Positions 1 through 6,378 of a stretch of 7,990 nt of DNA are shown here, in pieces. The stretch spans positions 1 to 7,990 of the forward strand of contig CANMNU010000058.1 of assembly GCA_947499175.1 (NCBI GenBank), read 5' to 3'. The translations under genes were made by a program, and so were the position numbers. Every line of letters begins with the position of its first letter. Position 1 is the first letter of the stretch. Below the pieces are notes generated by a model, which was not told the origin of the DNA, searched no databases, and saw nothing but the letters and a program-made list of their open reading frames with translations. The stretch comes from Alphaproteobacteria bacterium. Lineage in GTDB: Bacteria; Pseudomonadota; Alphaproteobacteria; Paracaedibacterales; CAITNM01.

Positions 1-470
1 AAATGCAAGGTACGGCAGAAATTTTAGTTGGAGATGCATTAGCAAAAGAAATTTACCTTAAACAGCTTTTTCAAAATCGTTCGCGTGATGGTGCTTCTGG
101 TATGACTTTGTTTGGGCCGCACCGCAGTGATTTAGAGGTTACATATTTACTTAAAAATCAATTGGCGTCTAAGTGCTCAACTGGGGAACAAAAAATGTTG
201 TTGTCTGCATTATTGATAGCATTTTTAAAATATCTTTTAGGACATGTAAATAATCCGGTGATTTTATTATTTGATGATGTGATTTCACATTTAGATTTTG
301 CGAATCGTGTGCTATTGTTTGAGCAGCTTATAAGGTTGCAACAACAGACTGATAATAAGGGCATGCTTCAAGTATTTTTTACTGGTACAGATTTAAATGC
401 ATTTGAAGCAATATTTCCGTATTCCCAATGTTTTGAAGTTGACAATAGTCAGGTAAGGACCGTTTCATGA
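1..470 (+). CDS. recF: DNA replication/repair protein RecF, C-terminal part (5' end outside window)
   Basis: RecF is a cytoplasmic SMC/ABC-like ATPase that binds gapped DNA and, with RecO and RecR, helps load RecA. About 155 C-terminal residues are present, of a family usually 360-400 long, so the Walker A half lies upstream. The frame is open to the window edge and the ATG at position 3 is an internal codon. Visible motifs are GPHRSDL (nt 114-134), the ABC signature CSTGEQK (nt 174-194), a Walker B with D-loop reading LLFDDVISHLD (starting near nt 261), and the terminal FFTGTD motif of RecF. The acidic pair after Walker B is DD, which also occurs in other RecF proteins. The stop TGA at 468-470 overlaps the gyrB ATG at 467 (ATGA), so the two are very likely co-transcribed and translationally coupled, as in the common recF-gyrB order. 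Identification is secure. Confidence 0.96.
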   Translation, partial: MQGTAEILVGDALAKEIYLKQLFQNRSRDGASGMTLFGPHRSDLEVTYLLKNQLASKCSTGEQKMLLSALLIAFLKYLLGHVNNPVILLFDDVISHLDFANRVLLFEQLIRLQQQTDNKGMLQVFFTGTDLNAFEAIFPYSQCFEVDNSQVRTVS

Positions 471-2884
471 CCGCACCAAAAACGATAGAAAAAGAAGACT
501 ACACCGCAGATTCCATTAAAGTCCTAAAGGGGCTTGATGCTGTTCGCAAACGCCCAGGTATGTACATTGGCGATACTGACGATGGTTCAGGTTTGCATCA
601 TATGGTTTATGAAGTCGTTGATAACGCTATTGACGAAGCGCTCGCCGGTCATTGTGACAGAGTTACAGTAACTATTGAAGCTGATGGTTCAGTTAGCGTT
701 TCTGATAATGGACGTGGTATTCCTGTCGATATTCACCCAGAAATGGGTGTTTCTGCGGCGGAAGTTATTATGACTCAGCTTCATGCGGGCGGTAAATTCG
801 ACCAAAACTCATACAAAGTTTCTGGTGGTTTGCATGGCGTTGGTGTTTCGGTGGTTAATGCCTTATCAGAACATTTAGATTTAACAATTTATCGCAATGG
901 CAACAAGCATTATTTAAGGTTTAGGCATGGGGTGCCTGAAGGATCTTTACAAATTGTAGGTCCTGCAGAGGGTAAAAAGGGTACCAAGGTAACATTCCTA
1001 CCATCACTTGAAACTTTTTCAGCAATTATTTTTGACAGGCCTACTATTGAGCACCGTTTACGCGAATTAGCATTCCTAAACTCTGGTGTTCACATTACTT
1101 TGCGTGATGAACGTCCTGATCATTTTTACGAAAACGTACTGCACTATGAAGGCGGCTTAATTGAATTCGTGAAATATTTAGATAAGGCAAAGCATGCATT
1201 GCATGACAAGCCATTGTACTGTACGCAAACTGTTGATGCCATGACCGTAGAAGTTGCTATGGAATGGACTGATAGCTATCACGAAAGTACTCTTTGTTTT
1301 ACTAACAATATTCCCCAACGTGATGGTGGTACCCATTTAGCCGGGTTCCGAGGTGCTTTAACCAGAGTTGTTGGTAACTATATTGCAGCAACCCCTCAAG
1401 GTAAAAAAGATTCCAAATTATCAATAACTGGTGATGATATCCGTGAAGGATTAAGTGCGGTTTTGTCAGTAAAAGTGCCTGACCCAAAATTTTCGTCACA
1501 AACTAAAGATAAGCTAGTTTCGTCAGAAGTTAGGGTGGTTGTTGAATCTGTAGTAGGCAAAGCTATTGAGCAATGGTTTGAAGAAAATCCAGCTCATGCA
1601 AAAAGTATTGTTGGTAAGGTTATTGAGGCTTCAGCAGCTCGTGAAGCGGCACGTAAAGCACGTGAGTTAACTCGTCGTAAAGGTGCGCTTGATATTGCAT
1701 CTTTGCCAGGAAAGTTAGCAGATTGCCAAGAGCGTGATCCATCAAAGTGTGAATTATTTATTGTTGAGGGAGACTCGGCAGGTGGTACGGCAAAAGGTGG
1801 TCGTGACAGGAAATTCCAGGCTATTTTGCCAATTCGCGGAAAAATTTTAAATGTAGAGCGCGCTCGTTTTGATAAAATTATTAGCAACGACCAGGTTGGA
1901 AACATTATCACAGCTTTAGGCACCAGCATTGGCCAGGAAGATTTTAATCCTGAAAAGTTGCGCTACCATAAAATTGTTATCATGACCGATGCCGATGTAG
2001 ACGGAAGTCATATTCGTACATTACTGCTAACTTTCTTTTACCGCCAAATGCCTGAGCTTATTAAACGTGGACATTTGTATATTGCTCAACCTCCGCTTTA
2101 TACGGTAAAACGTGGGCAATCTGTTGTGTATTTGAAAGATCAAACGGCACTTGATAACTATCTGCTTGATGCAGCATGCAAGGATTCATTTCTTGTGCTT
2201 AGTTCTGGTGAACAAATTGCAGGTAATGATTGGCGTCAATTGGCGAACCATATTATTAGAACAGATAATACTTTAAAGCCTTTAGTAAGAAGAATTCCAA
2301 ATCGCTTGCTTTTGGAAGGTCTTTTGGTATTTAATTACTTTGACGAAACTTTGCCTGATTCTGATAGCGCTTTGGTTGGTTACTTAAATACTAGTGATGT
2401 TAAGAATGCTATGTGGAAATCTGTGCGTAATGCTGAAAATACGATAAGTTTTATTCGTAATTGCGGTGGGGTTGATGAAAAGTATCTATTAGATGAATCT
2501 TTGCGATCAACTCCAGAAGCTAAGAGTTTGCTAAGTATGCGTGCCGTATTAAGTGATATTTTAGGCAAAACGACTACTTTGCACATTACTGCTCGTGAAG
2601 GTAAGCAGGAAATCTTTTCTACAATTGGTGAATTGGCAAAAACTCTTATGGAGCAAGGCGGAAAAGGCGTTAGTTATCGCCGAAATAAAGGTCTTGGTGA
2701 AATGAATGATGAAGAGCTTGGGCAAACTACCATGGACCCAGAGTCACGAACTCTTTTGCAAGTTAAGATGAACCATGCAGAAGAAGCAGAAGAGATTTTT
2801 TCAACCCTAATGGGTGATGTAGTTGAACCACGTCGGGATTTCATTACTACTAATGCCTTGAAGGTTGCAAACTTGGACGCATAG
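467..2884 (+). CDS. gyrB: DNA gyrase subunit B
   Basis: GyrB is the ATPase subunit of the A2B2 gyrase that introduces negative supercoils and is the target of aminocoumarins. The protein has 805 residues, the usual size for proteobacterial GyrB. The N-terminal GHKL ATPase shows VDNAIDEAL (Asn53), DNGRGIP (80-86), GGLHGVGVS (120-128) and the QTK switch lysine (345-347). The TOPRIM domain shows EGDSAGG (434-440) and DADVDG (508-513). The roughly 170-residue insert of proteobacterial GyrB follows (about 555-730), and the C-terminus has GLGEMNDEELGQTTMDP. All catalytic residues I can check are intact. The position matching E. coli Lys447 is Arg (PIRGK), which is frequent in alphaproteobacteria and should not be read as a resistance change. 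The start at 467 is supported by AAGGA at 455-459 with a 7-base spacer and by the ATGA overlap with recF. Composition is visibly less AT-rich than the genes after 5272. Confidence 0.99.
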   Translation: MTAPKTIEKEDYTADSIKVLKGLDAVRKRPGMYIGDTDDGSGLHHMVYEVVDNAIDEALAGHCDRVTVTIEADGSVSVSDNGRGIPVDIHPEMGVSAAEVIMTQLHAGGKFDQNSYKVSGGLHGVGVSVVNALSEHLDLTIYRNGNKHYLRFRHGVPEGSLQIVGPAEGKKGTKVTFLPSLETFSAIIFDRPTIEHRLRELAFLNSGVHITLRDERPDHFYENVLHYEGGLIEFVKYLDKAKHALHDKPLYCTQTVDAMTVEVAMEWTDSYHESTLCFTNNIPQRDGGTHLAGFRGALTRVVGNYIAATPQGKKDSKLSITGDDIREGLSAVLSVKVPDPKFSSQTKDKLVSSEVRVVVESVVGKAIEQWFEENPAHAKSIVGKVIEASAAREAARKARELTRRKGALDIASLPGKLADCQERDPSKCELFIVEGDSAGGTAKGGRDRKFQAILPIRGKILNVERARFDKIISNDQVGNIITALGTSIGQEDFNPEKLRYHKIVIMTDADVDGSHIRTLLLTFFYRQMPELIKRGHLYIAQPPLYTVKRGQSVVYLKDQTALDNYLLDAACKDSFLVLSSGEQIAGNDWRQLANHIIRTDNTLKPLVRRIPNRLLLEGLLVFNYFDETLPDSDSALVGYLNTSDVKNAMWKSVRNAENTISFIRNCGGVDEKYLLDESLRSTPEAKSLLSMRAVLSDILGKTTTLHITAREGKQEIFSTIGELAKTLMEQGGKGVSYRRNKGLGEMNDEELGQTTMDPESRTLLQVKMNHAEEAEEIFSTLMGDVVEPRRDFITTNALKVANLDA

Positions 2885-2891
2885 CTCAATC

Positions 2892-4865
2892 GTGGCTCTA
2901 AAGAAGAAAACTAAAATAAAAAAAAACAAAAAAAAATCATTTTTAGGATTGGTTGGAAGATTTTGTTTGCTGGCAAGTATTTGGGGTACAATTCTTATTG
3001 GCCTTATATTATTGTGGTTTATTCAAGATCTTCCGGATTTAAATAAGCTTCAGTCTAACGTACGCACACCTAGTATCACAATTCAAACCCTAGATGGTAC
3101 TGTTATCAATACCTACGGCGATGTGTTCGATGAAATGGTTCGAATACAAGACTTACCTGCCCATGTGCCACAAGCATTAATGGCAGTAGAAGATCGCAGA
3201 TTTTATTACCATTTTGGCGTTGATTTTCTTGGCATTATTCGTGCTGCTTACCAAAACTACCGTGCCAAACGTGTGGTTCAAGGTGCGTCAACTTTAACCC
3301 AGCAATTGGCCAAAGATTTACTCATTAGACAGGGATTATTTGAAATAAACGACCGCTCCATTAAACGTAAAGTTTTAGACGTTTTGCTAGCGGTTTGGCT
3401 GGAATGGAAATTTAGTAAAGATGAAATTCTAACCATGTATCTAAACAGGGTTTACTTAGGCGGTGGAACTTATGGTATTGAAGCTGCATCGCAACGCTAT
3501 TTTAACAAATCTGCCAGAGAACTTACTGTTTTTGAGGCAGCAGTAATTGCTGGTTTAATGAAAGCTCCAACAAGGTATTCACCATCATCTAACCCTGAAA
3601 AAGCACGCGAACGGGCTAAAATTGTATTGCAATTAATGCAAGAAGCCGGATTCATTAACGATGCACAAAAATACTTTAACGAAGGTATGCATGTGCTTGA
3701 AAGTAACAAACAAGAAACTAGCTTTAAATACTTTTCTGATTGGATAATGGAGTTAATTCCAAATTTCATAAACACAATGGATCGTGATTTAATTGTGGTA
3801 ACAACCTTAGATCCAACAATGCAACGCCATGCCGACAGAGTATGTTTAGACTACATTGCTGATATGGGATCCAAGCTAAAAACAAGCCAATTAAGCTTAC
3901 TCGCCATGAGTCCTGATGGTGCCGTACGAACCATGGTTGGTGGGCAAGATTATAAAAAAAGCCAGTTTAATCGTGCTGTATCAGCCAAAAGACAGCCAGG
4001 ATCTTCTTTTAAAATGTTCACATACTTAGCTGCAATGGAAGAAGGCATGAGCCCAGAAGACATGATAGACGATAGTCCCGTGGTAATTGGTAATTGGCGA
4101 CCAAGCAATTATACGTATAAAGTACAAGGCGAAATTAGCTTGTGCAATGCTTTTGCACGCTCAGTAAACCACGTGGCAATTCGACTAATGCAAAAAGTTA
4201 CACCTAAAAAAGTTATTGAAGTAGCGCACCGGTTGGGCATTACCAGTAAAATGGAAGAACATCTTTCTTTGTCATTGGGAGCAATTGAAAGTACTTTGCT
4301 TGATTTAACGACTGCTTTTGCAACTTATGCCAACCAAGGGTGTGCAGTTTGGCCCTACGGAATTTTAGAAATTCGTGATAAAGACGGCACTATTTTGTAC
4401 CGCCGTGAAGAACAGCAAACACAAACGGTTATTAAGCCTGAACCGTTAGCAAAAATGCGAACCTTACTAAGGGCTGTGATCGGCGGTGGTAGTGGTTTTA
4501 GGGCTAACCTTTCACCAACCGTAATGGGGAAAACTGGCACCAATGGTGACAAAAATGGTAACCGCGATGCCTGGTTTTTTAGTATGCGTGAACCAATTGA
4601 AAATGATATTGGTTTTCAAAACTTGGTTGTTGGCGTTTGGACTGGTAATGACACTAATAAATTAATGGCAAACGATTGTTCTGGAAGTGGCCTTCCAGCT
4701 ATGGTAGCCGCAGCATTTTATAGGGGGCCAGATGTTTATGCTGGTGCAAATAAACCACCCAAAAAAGCTATTGCAACTAAGGCTATAGCTTCTCCTCCAA
4801 TAAATGATGACAAGACCCAGCCAAAAAAAGATAAGCTTGATGAATTATTTGATGATCTTGGCTAG
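2892..4865 (+). CDS. Bifunctional class A penicillin-binding protein (PBP1A family)
   Basis: Inner-membrane peptidoglycan synthase with a GT51 glycosyltransferase (glycan polymerisation from lipid II) and a DD-transpeptidase (cross-linking). With the GTG start it has 657 residues: a lysine-rich cytoplasmic tail (2-15), one membrane segment (about 17-44), GT51 motifs EDRRFYYHFG (catalytic Glu100) and GASTLTQQLAK (131-141), then transpeptidase motifs SSFK (Ser371), SVN (424-426) and KTG (547-549). The C-terminus is Lys/Pro-rich. It is shorter than typical alphaproteobacterial PBP1A (about 800), so an extra domain between GT and TP appears absent. Start choice: GTG 2892 lies 7 bases after the gyrB stop and places the membrane helix correctly. 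A TTG at 2865 inside gyrB would add nine residues. Neither has a clear Shine-Dalgarno site, so translation probably depends on coupling to gyrB. Two GT51 positions look altered (AKD for the usual AKN, RKVLD for RKxxE). The gene-specific name (mrcA versus pbpC-like) is not certain. Confidence 0.95.
   Translation: MALKKKTKIKKNKKKSFLGLVGRFCLLASIWGTILIGLILLWFIQDLPDLNKLQSNVRTPSITIQTLDGTVINTYGDVFDEMVRIQDLPAHVPQALMAVEDRRFYYHFGVDFLGIIRAAYQNYRAKRVVQGASTLTQQLAKDLLIRQGLFEINDRSIKRKVLDVLLAVWLEWKFSKDEILTMYLNRVYLGGGTYGIEAASQRYFNKSARELTVFEAAVIAGLMKAPTRYSPSSNPEKARERAKIVLQLMQEAGFINDAQKYFNEGMHVLESNKQETSFKYFSDWIMELIPNFINTMDRDLIVVTTLDPTMQRHADRVCLDYIADMGSKLKTSQLSLLAMSPDGAVRTMVGGQDYKKSQFNRAVSAKRQPGSSFKMFTYLAAMEEGMSPEDMIDDSPVVIGNWRPSNYTYKVQGEISLCNAFARSVNHVAIRLMQKVTPKKVIEVAHRLGITSKMEEHLSLSLGAIESTLLDLTTAFATYANQGCAVWPYGILEIRDKDGTILYRREEQQTQTVIKPEPLAKMRTLLRAVIGGGSGFRANLSPTVMGKTGTNGDKNGNRDAWFFSMREPIENDIGFQNLVVGVWTGNDTNKLMANDCSGSGLPAMVAAAFYRGPDVYAGANKPPKKAIATKAIASPPINDDKTQPKKDKLDELFDDLG
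2918..2936. repeat. Twin A9 homopolymer runs in the PBP N-terminus
   Basis: Two runs of nine adenines (2918-2926 and 2928-2936) are separated by a single C. They encode part of the lysine/asparagine-rich cytoplasmic tail of the penicillin-binding protein, just before its membrane helix. Runs this long are prone to replication and transcription slippage in AT-rich bacteria. Seen directly; the consequence is inferred. Confidence 0.9.
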
Positions 4866-4891
4866 GACTGCTTAATTTTTTTAAATAAAAC

Positions 4892-4920
4892 TTGCTTTGT
4901 TAGGTTATTAGTGTCATAAT
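4892..4920 (+). promoter_or_regulatory. Predicted sigma70-type promoter upstream of small ORFs and permease operon
   Basis: TTGCTT at 4892-4897 and CATAAT at 4915-4920 are separated by exactly 17 bases, the optimal spacing, and CATAAT matches the -10 consensus at five of six bases. Transcription would start near 4926-4928, giving a leader of about 30 bases before the first small ORF. In AT-rich DNA chance matches are common, but the spacing and position after the PBP gene make this the best promoter in the gap. Confidence 0.5.
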
Positions 4921-4956
4921 AAAAGCATTGTAAATTTTTCTTACGGAGTTGGTTGC

Positions 4957-5079
4957 ATGTTAGCAAGTTACCGTTTACATCATTGGCGTAACACAAATTT
5001 TTATTTTGATAAAAGTTATAACAAAAATGATGGAGTAATTAATTATGGCAGTAAAATTTTTAAATTGTATTTTTATTGA
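4957..5079 (+). CDS. Possible small ORF, 40 residues, function unknown
   Basis: The ATG at 4957 is preceded by CGGAG (4944-4948) with an 8-base spacer and lies about 30 bases after the predicted transcription start. The product would be a 40-residue, aromatic- and basic-rich peptide starting MLASYRLHHW and ending KLYFY, with no membrane segment or known motif. Its 3' end overlaps the second small ORF by 35 bases in another frame, which would allow translational coupling. It may be a real small protein, a leader peptide controlling the downstream operon, or a chance ORF in AT-rich DNA. Support comes only from the promoter and ribosome site. Confidence 0.3.
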   Translation: MLASYRLHHWRNTNFYFDKSYNKNDGVINYGSKIFKLYFY

Positions 5080-5203
5080 TGTCCAAAAACTAGCTAAGCT
5101 TTTTTCTAGGCCTACTTTTTTATTAGGCAATTTAATTTTCCAAATATTTCATTACTTCCTTCCTAAATATCGACATTCCTTCCTTTTTCATTGTTGGCGT
5201 TAA
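5045..5203 (+). CDS. Possible small hydrophobic ORF, 52 residues, function unknown or gene remnant
   Basis: The ATG at 5045 has GGAG at 5032-5035 with a 9-base spacer. The 52-residue product starts MAVKFLNCIF, has a hydrophobic and aromatic middle (about residues 24-38, FLLGNLIFQIFHYFL) and a basic end finishing HCWR. It could be a small membrane peptide. Its leader and first codons resemble those of the gene at 5272 (both have AATTTTTATTT, then AATTATG, then TAAAATTTT shortly after the start), so it may also be the decayed 5' end of a duplicated copy of that gene. I do not recognise a family, and a chance ORF is not excluded. Confidence 0.3.
   Translation: MAVKFLNCIFIDVQKLAKLFSRPTFLLGNLIFQIFHYFLPKYRHSFLFHCWR
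5156..5182 (+). repeat. Two direct TTCCTTC copies complementary to the downstream Shine-Dalgarno site
   Basis: TTCCTTC occurs at 5156-5162 and again at 5176-5182, 20 bases apart. It is the exact reverse complement of GAAGGAA (5260-5266), the ribosome-binding region of the gene at 5272. The second copy extends to ATTCCTTC, pairing eight bases with GAAGGAAT, and can continue with TTT against AAA (5257-5259) past one bulged C. Such pairing would hide the ribosome site in any transcript starting upstream. The repeat and complementarity are seen; the regulatory role is inferred. Confidence 0.45.
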
Positions 5204-5222
5204 TCAACCCAACTAATAAATA
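5194..5222 (+). promoter_or_regulatory. Weak candidate promoter just upstream of the unknown secreted-protein gene
   Basis: TTGGCG (5194-5199) and TAAATA (5217-5222) have a 17-base spacer but match the consensus at only four and three bases. If used, the transcript would start after the TTCCTTC repeats and escape any base pairing with them, so it offers an alternative to the promoter at 4892. Low confidence in such AT-rich sequence. Confidence 0.2.
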
Positions 5223-5259
5223 GCACTTAATTTTTATTTGAAATTTAAATTTGTTTAAA

Positions 5260-5266
5260 GAAGGAA
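5260..5266 (+). promoter_or_regulatory. Ribosome-binding site deciding the ATG at 5272
   Basis: GAAGGAA, with core AAGGA at 5261-5265, sits six bases before the ATG at 5272. It favours that start over the in-frame TTG at 5251, which lies upstream of this site and would place it inside the coding sequence. Confidence 0.8.
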
Positions 5267-5271
5267 TAATT

Positions 5272-6378
5272 ATGTCTAAAATTTTAAAAAAACTGCTATG
5301 TATAGCAGCTACTGTGGCTTATTCATTTAGTGTGGAAAAAAACCCAATTGATCCACTGGTTGAAGGTCGCTTAAATCTTTCACTGTCTAAAACAAAATTG
5401 TCACAAGAAGAGATTGATACCGCATTAAGCAAAATAGTCCCTTACATCAGTAAATTAACAACAAAATATAAAATTGATATTATTAATTTTTTTGATGGTC
5501 AATTTGGGGATACCAGGTGCCAATTAAGAGCGTTGGAAGGATATTTACGTATTACACAAAATAAATTGGAATCAATAAAGTGCTTGATGCCCGCGTATGC
5601 ATTAGCAACACATAAAAAATATCTGGATTTTAACATGGTACATTTACCATTTCATGATTCAGCGTCGCTAAGAGAATCAATAAACAGTCAAAGGGCCGGC
5701 AAAAAAATAAGTGGAGAGCAAAATTTTGCTGCAGCAATAAGGTCTGTCTATTTGCAGGAAATGTACGCTTTCCTAGGTTGTTCTGGGGAAAAAGTACGTT
5801 TTGTTGAAGGCATAACTGCCACATTTCCATACCCTGCCTTGGAATTTTTTGAAAGCTATAACTTTTTGTTAGGAAAAGTAGAAGAACATAAAATTCCTGT
5901 GAAGGTCATACATATGGATTTTGTTAATGCTGATTCAAAAATATTATTGAATAAAACCACTTGCTTTGAACCATTTGGAAAAACCGATAGTGATTTGTTC
6001 ATAGTTTTTGAAATGTATAGTAGTCGCCCTGCTGAAACAGAACCATTTAAGTTAGAATTAGAAAAAAAAGCCTTTTTTAAAGATGCAGTACTGGCTATTG
6101 GTGCCATTCACCCACAATATCCAGGTCAAGAATTGGCACCTGAACTTTTATCTGATAAAGCTCAAAAATTTTATAAGCTTGCCTTAGAAAATAAATTTGG
6201 AATTGACCCATTGTTTAAGAGGCAAGGCAAAGGGCAATATAAGGGCATTGAATTTTCCATAGACGTAATCCCATTGAACACATTTCATGTTTATTTAAGC
6301 GATAAAAAAATATTTGAAGAAAGACTTGATGAGCTGAATTCAAAAGAAAGTGTATTACAAGTTATGGAGGATAACTAA
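5272..6378 (+). CDS. Unrecognised 368-residue protein with a signal-peptide-like N-terminus
   Basis: I do not recognise this family. The N-terminus has a basic stretch (KILKK, 3-7), a short hydrophobic core (8-17) and small residues suited to signal peptidase I (A-Y-S at 16-18 or S-F-S at 18-20), so export to the periplasm is plausible. The core is short and there is no lipobox. The rest looks soluble and mixed alpha/beta, with cysteines at 83, 104, 170 and 231 and scattered histidines (114, 124, 128, 206, 214, 280, 339). No catalytic signature is evident. No further membrane segment is seen. The start is ATG 5272, set by AAGGA at 5261-5265; the TTG at 5251 is rejected. The stop (6376-6378) is directly followed by the permease ATG, and the permease ribosome site lies inside this gene's last codons, so the two should be made together. 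An exported partner of a transporter, such as a ligand-binding or processing protein, is possible but only inferred. The gene is AT-rich and fully intact. Confidence 0.85.
   Translation: MSKILKKLLCIAATVAYSFSVEKNPIDPLVEGRLNLSLSKTKLSQEEIDTALSKIVPYISKLTTKYKIDIINFFDGQFGDTRCQLRALEGYLRITQNKLESIKCLMPAYALATHKKYLDFNMVHLPFHDSASLRESINSQRAGKKISGEQNFAAAIRSVYLQEMYAFLGCSGEKVRFVEGITATFPYPALEFFESYNFLLGKVEEHKIPVKVIHMDFVNADSKILLNKTTCFEPFGKTDSDLFIVFEMYSSRPAETEPFKLELEKKAFFKDAVLAIGAIHPQYPGQELAPELLSDKAQKFYKLALENKFGIDPLFKRQGKGQYKGIEFSIDVIPLNTFHVYLSDKKIFEERLDELNSKESVLQVMEDN

Larger units (their letters stand above)
4866..5271. other. Intergenic region between the recF-gyrB-PBP block and the permease operon
   Basis: This stretch of about 400 bases lacks any ORF of normal length. 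I found no convincing rho-independent terminator after the PBP stop: there are T-runs (such as 4876-4882) but no GC-rich stem in front of them. It contains a sigma70-like promoter (4892-4920), two small overlapping ORFs with GGAG sites (4957-5079 and 5045-5203), two pyrimidine repeats (5156-5182) and an imperfect duplication of leader sequence. No tRNA, rRNA or recognisable riboswitch was seen on either strand. Confidence 0.7.

Noticed and set aside
3..5. ATG at position 3 as the start of the recF frame
   Set aside because: The frame is the C-terminal part of RecF; the Walker A half must lie upstream, so this Met is internal.
1835..1843. Arg in place of E. coli GyrB Lys447 as a quinolone-resistance change
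   Set aside because: Arg in this PxRGK position is common in alphaproteobacterial GyrB and is best read as lineage variation.
1594..1929. Minus-strand ORF of 111 codons inside gyrB
   Set aside because: It lies opposite the conserved TOPRIM region of gyrB, has no recognisable domain, and is a shadow of the real gene; the other minus-strand ORFs are rejected for the same reason.
4943..4974. Hairpin ACGG/CCGT plus TTGC/GCAA enclosing the start of the first small ORF
   Set aside because: Two four-base stems separated by an unpaired internal loop are weak and expected by chance; not strong enough to call a riboswitch.
5110..5128. Hairpin GCCTA/TAGGC with a nine-base loop as a terminator
   Set aside because: The stem is only five base pairs, its T-run is in the loop rather than after the stem, and it lies within a candidate small ORF.
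5251..5271. TTG at 5251 as the start of the unknown exported protein
   Set aside because: It lies upstream of the AAGGA ribosome site for the ATG at 5272 and would put that site inside the coding sequence; the ATG also gives a better signal-peptide shape.
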